Assembly: GCF_028736215.1 (NCBI RefSeq)
Contig: NZ_CP117883.1
Span: 496,001 to 560,000 of the forward strand
From: Mucilaginibacter sp. KACC 22773
Lineage (GTDB): Bacteria > Bacteroidota > Bacteroidia > Sphingobacteriales > Sphingobacteriaceae
Reading direction: 5' to 3'
DNA: 64,000 nucleotides
Shown: one piece after another, positions 55,435 to 64,000 of the stretch
Position numbering within the stretch: position 1 is the stretch's first letter
Layout: the number at the start of each line of letters is the position of its first letter
Translations under genes and position numbers: made by a program
The notes under the pieces: model-generated
What the model was told of the DNA's origin: nothing
Databases searched by the model: none
What the model saw: only the letters and a program-made list of their open reading frames with translations

Positions 55435-57012
55435 GTGAGATACATTTACAGCATTATTAAAGCCGACTACCTGCAGCGCACGCGCAGCTACGCTTTCCTG
55501 ATTACCCTTGCTATTACTTTTTACGCGGCATATTCATTTGTGCCGCCGCCTTCGGCTTCATATACCACCTTAAACGTTGTTGGCTTTAAAGGTGTTTATA
55601 ACTCGGCCTGGGTGGGTTATGTTTCGGGGATGATGACCGCTATTATGCTGTCGCTTTATGGTTTCTTTTTGGTAAACGGCGGCATTAAAAAAGATATTGA
55701 TACCGAGGTAGGCTTAATAATAGCTACCACGCCCATTACCAATTTTGGTTACCTGCTTAGCAAAATGCTCAGTAATTTACTGGTGCTGCTCACCATTGCC
55801 GGCTGCACTTTTGTGGTTAGTATTATTATGTTTTTTGTGCGCACCAGTGGCTCGCCCTTTATTATCAGCAATTTCATTATTCCTTATTTGCTGTTTGTAG
55901 TGCCTGCCATGGTTTTTATATCGTCGCTGGCGATAGTAGCCGAAGTTTTTTTGGGCCGAAAAAGCATCCTGCAATATATTGCGTTTTTTTTCTTTTTCGG
56001 CGCGTTGATGGCCAATGTAAATGGACAAAAAAACGAAACACTTGCTGTTATTATTGATCCGTATGGTGTACGCACCATGACAACCAGCATCAAAAACCAG
56101 GTAAATACTCAATATCATCAGCATATTGATGGGGTTAACCTCGGTTTCACTTTCAACAGTAAACGAGGCTTCCGGATATTTGAGTGGAACGGTATAACTA
56201 TAACCGGCCTGTTTTTAGCAAGCCGGTTATTATGGCTTATGCTATCAGTGGGTTTGGTTTACCTCTCGTCGTTCTTTTTTCACCGGTTTGATTTTAAGCA
56301 AGCTGTAAGTAAAAAGAAAAAAGTGGTTGCTAACGAGCAGAAGCCGGCAACGCCTGCGTTTGCAGCCACCGGCATTAACCGTGCGCTTATGCCGCCGTTG
56401 GTTACCGACTATAGCATATTACCGTTCGTTAAAACCGAATTACTGTTACTGGTGCGCAAAGGATCTAAATGGATGTGGCTAATTATAGCTGGAGCATCGT
56501 TAAGTATGCTGTTTGCGCCGGTGGCTATTTCGCACCTGTATATATTACCTGTACTCTGGTTTTTGCAGGTAACACGCCTATCGGAACTGGCTACTAAGGA
56601 AGAAACCTATCGCCTGCATTATTTTACTTATGCATCCTACAAACCGTTACAGCGTATGTTGCCTGCACAAATACTGGCTGGGGTGATATTAGGTATCGTT
56701 TTAGCATTTCCGTTGATATTGCGTTATGTAATTGCCGGCAACGGCTACGCCATCTTCAATATCATCAGCGGGGCTGTTTGCATTGTTTTATTAGCTGTTT
56801 GCATAGGAATTATAAGTAAGGGTAAAAAACTGTTCGAGATTATTTTCTTTTTGCTCACTTACGCGCTTACCCAGGCTATACCCGTTGTTGACTACCTGGG
56901 TGCCATACCACACGATAGCCACATCATTTATATCGCTGTTATTTTAGGGCTGAACGTATTTTTGGCAGTGGTTAGTTTTTGGGTGAGGGGGTATCAATCG
57001 AGGCATTTGTAG
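55435..57012 (+). CDS. ABC exporter permease
   Basis: 525 residues with GTG start, about twelve membrane helices in two groups and a hydrophilic linker (about 290-335). Similar to ABC-2 type exporters that move peptides, lipids or drugs. It follows the ATPase gene by five bases. No substrate can be inferred. Confidence 0.85.
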   Translation: MRYIYSIIKADYLQRTRSYAFLITLAITFYAAYSFVPPPSASYTTLNVVGFKGVYNSAWVGYVSGMMTAIMLSLYGFFLVNGGIKKDIDTEVGLIIATTPITNFGYLLSKMLSNLLVLLTIAGCTFVVSIIMFFVRTSGSPFIISNFIIPYLLFVVPAMVFISSLAIVAEVFLGRKSILQYIAFFFFFGALMANVNGQKNETLAVIIDPYGVRTMTTSIKNQVNTQYHQHIDGVNLGFTFNSKRGFRIFEWNGITITGLFLASRLLWLMLSVGLVYLSSFFFHRFDFKQAVSKKKKVVANEQKPATPAFAATGINRALMPPLVTDYSILPFVKTELLLLVRKGSKWMWLIIAGASLSMLFAPVAISHLYILPVLWFLQVTRLSELATKEETYRLHYFTYASYKPLQRMLPAQILAGVILGIVLAFPLILRYVIAGNGYAIFNIISGAVCIVLLAVCIGIISKGKKLFEIIFFLLTYALTQAIPVVDYLGAIPHDSHIIYIAVILGLNVFLAVVSFWVRGYQSRHL

Positions 57013-57068
57013 GAGGCTGATTGTTTTCGCCAGACAAGAAAATACCCGCAGCAAGTTGAAAAAATTCA

Positions 57069-57098
57069 GACTTACGAGGTTTTAAAACTTCGTAAGTC
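57069..57098. terminator. Bidirectional hairpin between convergent genes
   Basis: GACTTACGA (57069-57077) and TCGTAAGTC (57090-57098) form a stem that continues through GGTTTT/AAAACT to a nearly perfect 15-bp hairpin. It sits between the permease and the Wzi-like gene, which are convergent. Confidence 0.6.
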
Positions 57099-57148
57099 TT
57101 TCTCCGGCAGGTAGTTTTTTTGGAATCATGACTTGCGTAACCAACTCA

Positions 57149-58735
57149 TTAATGCGCCTTATAACTTGCAATATCATTATACATGCTCCTGAACGAACTG
57201 CGGATACCAAAACTCAGCATAGCAGTTTTGTCATGAAACTGATCATTTTTTTCAGTGCGGTAAAGGCCGCCAAGTTCGATACGCAGGTTATATTTGGGGT
57301 TCAGTAAATAAGCTATTTTCCCCTCCAGGAAAACCATGTTGGTGGTTAGGCCCTGGCCGGTATAGTTACCATATTGCCTTGATGGGTCGACGTATAACTG
57401 AAAAAGATCCTTACCGTAATTCATGCCGTTTATATCTAATCCATAATGCCCGTAATCAAGCTCTCCGCTAAAGTCAAACCGTTTGTACGAGTAATTCAGC
57501 AAGCCCACAACCTCGCGCAGGTTCGCTCCCCAGGGATGTGCCAACGGCTCGCCATTATCGGCATAGTTTTGTACCGAGCTGCGTTCCGAATAGGTATATG
57601 GCTTAACGTTATTGGTTTCAATTAAATAGTTAAGGCCTTTAACGGCAAAAAGGTTTGCTCCCCTGAAACCAATTTGCCAGGCATATTTGTTACGGGAGCT
57701 GCCGTTACTGGAGAAAAAGTTTTTACTTTCAAATTCATCCAATGCAAACTGGCCATAAGCCGTTATACCGTCGGTAATTTTATACCTGCCGGTAAAACCC
57801 AATAAGGCATTATCCGGCGATCCGTTGGATGCCTCAACAGGCCTCAGGAATATCAGCGGATTGATATAGGTAAAATCAAACCCGCGCTGGTGGCCTTCAT
57901 CGTCCTTGGCACCCCATATAACCGAATCAAAAAATCCTAAAGCCAGGCGGTCGCTTACGTTCCAGTCTAAATAGTGGAATACGGCAAATTTCTTACGATC
58001 GTTGTTGTCAACCCGTGCCGATAAAGGATCGTCCATATAAGTCCACATGGCCATGTACCTTACATCGCCCAGTGTGGCCGTTACTTTAAAAAACGGATAG
58101 GGCGATGCGTAATCAGATAAAAGTACCGACCGGTAACCATCACCAATAAATGTTTTATCGCGCCCGGCGCTTACATTTAAATATTTATTTGGAGTGTAAG
58201 ATACCAATGCTGTAATGTACGACCACCGATACTCGCTGCCGTAAAGGCTGCCATATGCCTGGCCGCGTACTATGCCCACCTGGTTAGTGTAAGTAGCAAG
58301 ATATTCTGGCAGCTGCGCCCGGTTTTCGTAACCGGTTATGTTATACGATAACTGGCTCCCCACGGTACCGCCAATCTGCAAGCCCAATGAGCCAAAACTT
58401 GTATTTTTTTTACCCGAAAAGTCGCGGCTCAGATTAAAATCGGGCAGCAGATCGGCATAAAATGTGGCCTTATTACTTTTAACGTCTATTTGATGCTCAC
58501 TAAAAAAGCGGCCTTTAAAACCACCTGCGCTGTTCATCAGCGAATCATAGTGATGTTTCAGCAATGAATCGTCCAAAAACGGTTTTAAAGAACTATGCAC
58601 CCGGGTTTTGGTAGAGTACACATCTTCGTTAAGTTTTTGGTAAAACTGGTACGAATAAGGTTGATAATCAGACTGGGCTTTTACAATTCCGCCTGTTAAA
58701 ACAAATAATATGATAGCGGTAAATATTTTCTTCAT
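57149..58735 (-). CDS. Wzi/RemB-like outer-membrane barrel
   Basis: 528 residues with a signal peptide ending VKAQS. The rest is rich in beta-strands with YSLYG-type turns: AGRDKTFIGDGYRSVLLSDY, then YMAMWTYMDDP and FDFTYINPLIFLRPVEAS. This combination is that of capsule-assembly Wzi-type barrels and the related gliding protein RemB. It follows gmd on the same strand at 27 bases, so a role in cell-surface polysaccharide attachment is plausible. Confidence 0.78.
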   Translation of the reverse strand: MKKIFTAIILFVLTGGIVKAQSDYQPYSYQFYQKLNEDVYSTKTRVHSSLKPFLDDSLLKHHYDSLMNSAGGFKGRFFSEHQIDVKSNKATFYADLLPDFNLSRDFSGKKNTSFGSLGLQIGGTVGSQLSYNITGYENRAQLPEYLATYTNQVGIVRGQAYGSLYGSEYRWSYITALVSYTPNKYLNVSAGRDKTFIGDGYRSVLLSDYASPYPFFKVTATLGDVRYMAMWTYMDDPLSARVDNNDRKKFAVFHYLDWNVSDRLALGFFDSVIWGAKDDEGHQRGFDFTYINPLIFLRPVEASNGSPDNALLGFTGRYKITDGITAYGQFALDEFESKNFFSSNGSSRNKYAWQIGFRGANLFAVKGLNYLIETNNVKPYTYSERSSVQNYADNGEPLAHPWGANLREVVGLLNYSYKRFDFSGELDYGHYGLDINGMNYGKDLFQLYVDPSRQYGNYTGQGLTTNMVFLEGKIAYLLNPKYNLRIELGGLYRTEKNDQFHDKTAMLSFGIRSSFRSMYNDIASYKAH

Positions 58736-58762
58736 ATGTAGAATTGATCAATCAATTTTTTG

Positions 58763-59899
58763 TTATTCAAAATAATTTAGGGTTGCGAAGCCACCCTTTT
58801 TTAAATACTCGTCTTTTTTTACCAAATGCAAGTCAGAATGCATCATATCGGTAACCAGGGCCTTTAAATCATATTTAGGTTTCCAGCCTAATTTTTCGAA
58901 TGCCTTTGTGGCATCGCCAACTAACAGGTCAACCTCTGTAGGCCTAAAATACCTGGGATCAACCTTAACAACCGTTTGCCCAAATCTCAAAAAATCGAGG
59001 TTTAAACCAAGTTCAAAAGCCCGCTGTTCATCAATATCAATAATCACGCCGCGTTCGTGCTCGTCCCGGCCGCTAAATTCAACTTCGACGCCTAACTCGT
59101 TAAAAGCCATTTTTATAAAATCGCGTACGGTGGTAGTTACACCGGTAGCTATTACAAAATCTTCGGGTTTCTCCTGTTGCAGCATTAGCCACATGGCCTC
59201 AATATAATCCTTGGCATGCCCCCAATCGCGTTGTGCCGACAGATTGCCTACATACAGGCAATCCTGCAAGCCTAATGCAATTTTTGAAGCTGCCCGCGTA
59301 ATTTTGCGGGTAACAAATGTTTCGCCCCGTATAGGGCTTTCATGGTTAAATAAAATACCATTGCAGGCATACATGCCATAAGCTTCGCGATAGTTCACTA
59401 TTATCCAGTAGGCATACATTTTTGCCACCGCATACGGCGATCTTGGATAAAAAGGTGTGGTTTCGCTTTGCGGCACGGCCTGCACCAGCCCATAAAGCTC
59501 GGATGTGGATGCCTGGTATATTTTGGTTTTTTTGGTAAGATCAAGCAGCCTTACCGCTTCTAAAATGCGAAGTGTACCTATACCATCAGCATTGGCGGTA
59601 TATTCGGGGGTATCAAAGCTTACCTTAACATGGCTTTGGGCGGCCAGGTTATAAATTTCATCGGGTTGTACCTCCTGAACCAGCCTGATCAGGTTGGTAG
59701 AATCGGTAAGGTCGCCGTAATGAAGTTTAAACTTTACATCAGCCTCATGCGGATCGGTGTATAAATGATCAATCCTGTCCGTATTCAATAACGACGATCT
59801 TCTTTTTACGCCATGTACTTCGTAACCTTTCTTGAGTAAAAACTCAGCTAAGTATGCGCCATCCTGACCAGTAATGCCCGTTATTAAAGCTTTTTTCAT
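58763..59899 (-). CDS. gmd: GDP-mannose 4,6-dehydratase
   Basis: 378 residues from ATG 59899 (a TTG one codon earlier is less likely). It makes GDP-4-keto-6-deoxymannose, the precursor of GDP-fucose, GDP-rhamnose or perosamine. The Rossmann NADP site is [15 protein letters not shown]. Catalysis uses the ASTSELYG Ser/Thr with YxxxK at [24 protein letters not shown] [16 protein letters not shown] binds the GDP-sugar. No fucose synthase gene is beside it. Confidence 0.95.
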   Translation of the reverse strand: MKKALITGITGQDGAYLAEFLLKKGYEVHGVKRRSSLLNTDRIDHLYTDPHEADVKFKLHYGDLTDSTNLIRLVQEVQPDEIYNLAAQSHVKVSFDTPEYTANADGIGTLRILEAVRLLDLTKKTKIYQASTSELYGLVQAVPQSETTPFYPRSPYAVAKMYAYWIIVNYREAYGMYACNGILFNHESPIRGETFVTRKITRAASKIALGLQDCLYVGNLSAQRDWGHAKDYIEAMWLMLQQEKPEDFVIATGVTTTVRDFIKMAFNELGVEVEFSGRDEHERGVIIDIDEQRAFELGLNLDFLRFGQTVVKVDPRYFRPTEVDLLVGDATKAFEKLGWKPKYDLKALVTDMMHSDLHLVKKDEYLKKGGFATLNYFE

Positions 59900-60017
59900 C
59901 AATATTAAAGTGCTAATACTTCTATAAATACAATATTATCCAATTTAATTGTAAAAACAGCCATTGGGCCATACATAAGTTCTTTTGAGTAAATTGACAT
60001 ATGGTTATTTTACGGCG

Positions 60018-61205
60018 TCAGGAGTTATCCCTGTACTTCATATTGGCTAACTTATTTGGCTTTAGGTACAGGTAATCGTTTTTGAAATCAAGGATCATAT
60101 TAAAACGTTTTAACAAATCATTGCCCAAATAGTTTATCTCAAAACCAAGCGGATTTTTAGAGCCTAATATCAGGGTAGGGATATTTGTAAGGTTAAAGCC
60201 GTTCAATTTAAAGGCCGGCGATAATACAGTCTTTGTTTGATATTCTGCTCCCCGCGGATCGTGGAGTACAACGGTGCGGATGAGTTTTAAATTGGCGGCA
60301 AATTTTTCTCGCGCGGCCCAGGTACTATCTAAAATAATGGCTTGTTCAGATCCTATATCCATACTGAAATTACCCGCATGTTTTCTGCCGTTTATTACAA
60401 AGGTGCCTTTAATGTACGGAAACGAACGTGCGAACATCATTTTTGATTTAATATAACCTTTTAAATAGCGAGGTAAATCAGAATGGATAATCAGCAGGTT
60501 ATGATCATAATCCACCTCTGCCTGTTTGCCTTCAAATACGTTCCAGCCAATACGGCCATCCATTTCATGTGCCGTTATGTTGGTGGTAAGCACCTCGGGG
60601 TTGTTTACCACCAGGCTACCCATTTGCAGCTTAAAAACCTTGTTAAGCTTGTTGTAATTGGGCCTGGTTTTACCGGCTATAGCATCGGGCTGGTTTGATA
60701 ATAATTTTGTTTTGTGCAAAATGGCATCCCTGGTTAAATGGAAATCAAATGAGCTGATATCAAAGTGCAGGTTCAATGTATCGGTATTATTAATAACGGC
60801 AACTATCTTAATGGCATTAAAGCCGGTTAGGGTAAAAGGAATGGTATCGTGGGTAACTGCCGTATTCTTTATTTTATCACCGGGCGGGATGGCACTGGCA
60901 ATTTGAGTGTAGCAGGAATCCGTACCATTTAGCAGGATGATAAAATTGAACCTTGTACCCGGTTTTACTTTTACCCTGATGGAATCAATATCGGTATAAA
61001 ATGTAACCCATTTTGTTTTTCGGGTTCTGTCGGCAGTAAAAATATCGGGCCTGGCTGTTGGCGAAAGCGACCATGCATTTTTATCAAAATAGCCACCATC
61101 ATTAATAGATACACTTTTAGATGTAGCTTTTATAACAGGCAATTTTGATTGTGCCAGGATTTGCTGGGTTATTAAAAAACATAGGAAAAGGCAAATGTAT
61201 TTCAT
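60018..61205 (-). CDS. Exported retropepsin-like aspartic protease-fold protein
   Basis: 395 residues from ATG 61205 (MKYICLFLCFL, signal ending LAQS). The C-terminal half contains SMDIGSEQAIILD, where D-I-G-S stands for the D-T/S-G-A/S active site of a retropepsin-like aspartic protease, followed by a second beta-lobe (PTLILGSKNPLGFEINYLGNDLL, a typical IGxDxL region). The N-terminal half is beta-rich with no known domain. Enzyme activity is possible but unproven. Confidence 0.68.
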   Translation of the reverse strand: MKYICLFLCFLITQQILAQSKLPVIKATSKSVSINDGGYFDKNAWSLSPTARPDIFTADRTRKTKWVTFYTDIDSIRVKVKPGTRFNFIILLNGTDSCYTQIASAIPPGDKIKNTAVTHDTIPFTLTGFNAIKIVAVINNTDTLNLHFDISSFDFHLTRDAILHKTKLLSNQPDAIAGKTRPNYNKLNKVFKLQMGSLVVNNPEVLTTNITAHEMDGRIGWNVFEGKQAEVDYDHNLLIIHSDLPRYLKGYIKSKMMFARSFPYIKGTFVINGRKHAGNFSMDIGSEQAIILDSTWAAREKFAANLKLIRTVVLHDPRGAEYQTKTVLSPAFKLNGFNLTNIPTLILGSKNPLGFEINYLGNDLLKRFNMILDFKNDYLYLKPNKLANMKYRDNS

Positions 61206-61329
61206 GCTTAGGTTGGATGATTTGATTAAAACGCGACAAGCCAAATATAAGCATACCTGCGTATAACTGAAAAATGAGATAGCCCGGGTTTGTTATGGTA
61301 CATCATTTAAAAGCACTACCTTTAACATC

Positions 61330-61860
61330 ATGAGCACCGTAAAAGAACGCCGCTACATTAACGCCGCCCTTGATAACTACCGCGAAATACTGGATACCAT
61401 TCCTGATGAGCAGTTTACCGAAACGCCGCCCGGCGGGGGATGGTCATATGCCGAAGTTTACAGCCATATATTACAAGCTACTTTAGGTTCTTCAATCGCC
61501 TTGGAGCGGTGTACACACGGCAGCTGCCCGCCTACTAAAGATGGTGTGACCTGGGCAGGCAGGCTGTTGCTATTACTGGGCGTGTTTCCGCCAGTAAAAG
61601 TTAAAATTCCGGATACTGTTGCAGATAAAATGGTTGCCGGTAAAATCAGTAAGGAAGATGCCAAAAATCTGATTATCAAATGCCGCAAGCGGGTAGATGC
61701 TACCGCGCCGCTTATTGATGCATCATCTGCTGCAAGCCGATATAAACATCCGCGGCTGGGTATGCTTAACGCCAGGCAGTGGTTTAGGTTTATCCGGATA
61801 CACCTGGAGCATCATTTAAAACAGTTGGAACGCATCAAAAATAAATTATCGCAGGCTTGA
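61330..61860 (+). CDS. DinB/YfiT-type four-helix protein
   Basis: 176 residues. The family pattern is GWSYAEVYSHILQATL with a metal-ligand His, and FRFIRIHLEHHLKQLERIK supplies the later His pair. Members often bind Zn or Ni and may transfer thiols. The middle contains a hydrophobic stretch (LLLLLGVFPP). Its partner is unknown. Confidence 0.82.
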   Translation: MSTVKERRYINAALDNYREILDTIPDEQFTETPPGGGWSYAEVYSHILQATLGSSIALERCTHGSCPPTKDGVTWAGRLLLLLGVFPPVKVKIPDTVADKMVAGKISKEDAKNLIIKCRKRVDATAPLIDASSAASRYKHPRLGMLNARQWFRFIRIHLEHHLKQLERIKNKLSQA

Positions 61861-61932
61861 AACCTTTTACATTTAACAGAGTCTTAACAGTGTGATAATG
61901 TTAGGTTTCGGATATTTGTAAAAATCATTGTG

Positions 61933-62043
61933 ATGAATTTTGAATACACTTATTTGGTTGTTATAGCTTTGCTGCTGTTGGTAGGCATCTTCTATATCAG
62001 CCCTTATGAATTAACTGTTAATGAGGACGAAGACGACGAATAA
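61933..62043 (+). CDS. 36-residue membrane peptide with acidic tail
   Basis: An open frame of 37 codons encodes a single membrane helix (LVVIALLLLVGIFYI) followed by a strongly acidic C-terminus (NEDEDDE). Its upstream region is short and no strong Shine-Dalgarno is visible. It lies between DinB and the LpxH-like gene on the same strand. It may be a real small membrane protein or a chance frame; the hydrophobic/acidic layout favours the former. Confidence 0.5.
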   Translation: MNFEYTYLVVIALLLLVGIFYISPYELTVNEDEDDE

Positions 62044-62118
62044 TCGTTTGTTTAGTATTTATTTAAAATTCAATAACCGGCAAAACCTGCCGCCTGTGCA
62101 ATTAACCCCCTAATTTTA

Positions 62119-62973
62119 ATGGCAAAACGTGAAGTAGATATTGTAGTAATATCCGATGTGCATCTTGGTACTTATGGATGTCATTCAAAAGAATTGCTTA
62201 AATATTTAAAAAGCATTAAGCCTAAGATACTTATCCTTAACGGCGATATTATTGATATCTGGCAGTTCAGTAAATCATACTGGCCTGAGGCGCATATGAA
62301 AGTGATTAGGCGCATATTAAAATTTGTTACCGAGGGCATTCCGGTATATTACCTAACCGGCAACCACGATGAGATGCTGCGCAAGTTTGCCGATTTTGAC
62401 CTGGGTTCCTTCAAACTGCTCAATAAAGTAGTGTTAAATATTGATGGCAAAAAGGCCTGGATTTTTCATGGAGATGTTTTTGATCTTACCATGCAGCACT
62501 CCAAATGGCTGGCCAAACTGGGGGCGGTAGGCTACGATACCCTTATACTCATCAACAGCATGACTAACTGGTTTTTGACCGCTTTGGGTCGCCAAAAAAT
62601 GAGTTTTTCACAAAAAGTTAAAGCCAGGTTTAAGGAAGCTGTAAAATTCATTAACCAGTTTGAACAAACTGCTGCAGACCTGGCTGTTGATAAAAATTAC
62701 CAATACGTAATTTGCGGCCATATCCATCACGCCGAGATCAGGGAGATTGAAAATACCGACAAAACAGGTTCTGTATTATACCTTAACTCGGGCGATTGGG
62801 TTGAAAGCCTTTCGTCACTTGAATACCAAAATGGTAACTGGACTATCTTTAAATATAACCCCGAAGAATTTAACACCGATGCCGACGAAGACGACAAAAC
62901 CGACGCCGAGGACCTTGACGCTAAAATGGATGTTAAAAACCTTTTAAACAGGTTCAGGCAGGAAATGGAGTAA
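62119..62973 (+). CDS. LpxH-like metallophosphoesterase
   Basis: 284 residues. The metal ligands are in ISDVHLG, NGDIID, GNHDEM, FHGDVFD and GHIHHAEI. This set is shared by UDP-2,3-diacylglucosamine diphosphatase (lipid A synthesis) and related phosphoesterases. A central hydrophobic segment (TLILINSMTNWFLTAL) and an acidic tail are present. Lipid A assembly at the membrane is the most likely job. Confidence 0.88.
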   Translation: MAKREVDIVVISDVHLGTYGCHSKELLKYLKSIKPKILILNGDIIDIWQFSKSYWPEAHMKVIRRILKFVTEGIPVYYLTGNHDEMLRKFADFDLGSFKLLNKVVLNIDGKKAWIFHGDVFDLTMQHSKWLAKLGAVGYDTLILINSMTNWFLTALGRQKMSFSQKVKARFKEAVKFINQFEQTAADLAVDKNYQYVICGHIHHAEIREIENTDKTGSVLYLNSGDWVESLSSLEYQNGNWTIFKYNPEEFNTDADEDDKTDAEDLDAKMDVKNLLNRFRQEME

Positions 62974-63350
62974 CGGAATAGCAAAACTTTTTAATGTTAT
63001 TAAGCTACCCTATGAGTAGATCCGTTAATTTAAACTGACCGTCGAACTAACCGGGAGGGGATTGTACTCATGCGGCGGGAGAAATTGTGCACTACCTGCA
63101 TTTTGAGGCCTGTTTGATACTAATTGTTCAGGATTTTTCGGGGTACTCATAAGATGGTTTCCTATTGCGGTAATACTCTTTATCCCTCAATCTCAATTTC
63201 CTTTTTTATTGATATTGTAATACGGGTGTTAATTTCCTTTGTTATTCCCTATTAAAATGATAAACAATGTTTAACAGCAATAAAATTTCATTTAAAAATC
63301 ATAATCCGTCAAAATTCCTACTTTTGCACCTGAATTTTTATTGATACACT
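62974..63350. other. 377-bp intergenic region with one promoter box
   Basis: No coding frame or repeat found. TACTTTTG at 63319-63326 matches the -7 consensus TAnnTTTG and lies 24 bases before the next start codon. Confidence 0.5.
63319..63326 (+). promoter_or_regulatory. -7 box of the deoxyhypusine-synthase-family gene
   Basis: TACTTTTG fits TAnnTTTG exactly, at a spacing from the ATG usual for short 5' leaders in this phylum. No clear -33 TTTG is seen. Confidence 0.5.
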
Positions 63351-64000
63351 ATGAGCATCACACGAGGACCAATTTCGCAGTTTATTGAACGCAACTACCT
63401 GCATTTTAACTCCGCAGCATTAATGGATGCCGCTAAGGGGTATGAAACCCACCTTGATGAAGGCGGTAAAATGATGGTTACCCTTGCCGGCGCAATGAGC
63501 ACCGCCGAACTGGGAATTTCATTGGCCGAGATGATCCGCCAGGATAAAATTGCCATTATCTCCTGTACCGGGGCTAATCTTGAAGAAGACATCATGAACC
63601 TTGTAGCGCACTCGCACTACAAAAGGGTGCCCAACTACCGTGATTTAAGCCCGCAGGAAGAATGGGATCTGCTGGAAAACCACTACAACCGCGTTACCGA
63701 TACCTGTATTCCCGAAGAGGAAGCTTTCCGCAGGCTGCAAAAACACATCCATAAAATATGGAAGGATGCTGATAACAGCGGCGAACGTTATTTTCCGCAT
63801 GAGTACATGTATAAAATATTGCTAAGCGGCGAACTGGAGCAGTATTATGAGATAGATCCTAAAAACTCATGGATGCTGGCCGCTGCCGAAAAAAACCTGC
63901 CTATTGTGGTACCAGGATGGGAAGATAGCACTATGGGCAACATTTTTGCATCATACATTATTAAAGGCGAGCTTAAAGCTTCAACCATGAAAAGCGGTAT
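63351..64000 (+). CDS. Deoxyhypusine-synthase-family protein (3' end outside window)
   Basis: About 216 residues are visible from ATG 63351. NAD-binding features of the family appear in VTLAGAMSTAELGISLAEMI and IISCTGANLEEDIMNLVAHSHY, with PGWEDSTMGNIFASYI near the visible end. The catalytic Lys region lies beyond the window. Bacteria lack eIF5A, the usual substrate, so this protein probably acts on polyamines (as homospermidine synthase does) or another target. Confidence 0.88.
   Translation, partial: MSITRGPISQFIERNYLHFNSAALMDAAKGYETHLDEGGKMMVTLAGAMSTAELGISLAEMIRQDKIAIISCTGANLEEDIMNLVAHSHYKRVPNYRDLSPQEEWDLLENHYNRVTDTCIPEEEAFRRLQKHIHKIWKDADNSGERYFPHEYMYKILLSGELEQYYEIDPKNSWMLAAAEKNLPIVVPGWEDSTMGNIFASYIIKGELKASTMKSG

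Noticed and set aside
1..64000. tRNA or rRNA genes
   Set aside because: No T-loop consensus with a matching cloverleaf and no conserved rRNA segment was seen when reading both strands; a tRNA-finding program would be decisive.

Overview
The window looks like chromosomal DNA of a Bacteroidota bacterium, most likely Sphingobacteriaceae of the Mucilaginibacter/Pedobacter type. This rests on gene content (Reg_prop hybrid sensor kinase, outer-membrane TonB receptor, DUF2480, DUF3109 and DUF6427-like proteins, the scpA/dxs neighbourhood), on promoters of the TTTG / TAnnTTTG type, and on dispersed short palindromic repeats. I assign the lineage from memory of protein families, not from a database search.

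Layout. 1-3036: a cellulose-synthase-like glycosyltransferase (running off the left edge) coupled to a lipoprotein glycosidase, both on the minus strand. 3306-9717: upp, a degenerate ABC-ATPase-like protein, a CPA1 Na+/H+ antiporter, and a three-gene molybdenum hydroxylase operon ([2Fe-2S] subunit, Mo subunit, di-haem cytochrome) preceded by a duplicated operator-like palindrome. 10459-14613: a large one-piece hybrid two-component sensor. 14712-21258 (minus): an RNA-repair operon of Hen1 and Pnkp with two DNA-polymerase-beta-type nucleotidyltransferases and a small unknown protein. 21571-22957: a complete IS110-family element inserted into a REP-like repeat. 23121-28283: accessory genes, including a GH130-like enzyme, a 59-residue small protein, a membrane-protein gene split by an in-frame amber codon, a MerR-HEPN-like fusion, a WYL regulator and a TfoX-like protein. 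28434-31321: two ECF sigma systems. 31397-41192: housekeeping and envelope genes (purQ, coaX, an outer-membrane barrel protein, lptC, a SurA/PpiD-like isomerase, DUF genes) and a VapBC-like pair. 41267-64000: HAD phosphatase, scpA, dxs, BamA-like barrel, M1 peptidase, TonB-dependent outer-membrane protein, pth, glycosyltransferase, ABC exporter, Wzi-like protein, gmd, a retropepsin-like protein, DinB, an LpxH-like phosphoesterase, and the start of a deoxyhypusine-synthase-family gene.

Two results stand out. First, the non-coding end of the IS110 element (about 22740-22912) can be read as a complete bridge RNA. It has a canonical Bacteroidota promoter and two stem-loops. One loop carries guides matching the REP target halves; the other carries guides matching the element's own two ends. 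Second, the RNA-repair operon and the nearby MerR-HEPN operon share an almost identical promoter/dyad module (28 of 30 defined positions, identical spacing). This suggests one regulator, possibly the adjacent WYL protein, controls both.
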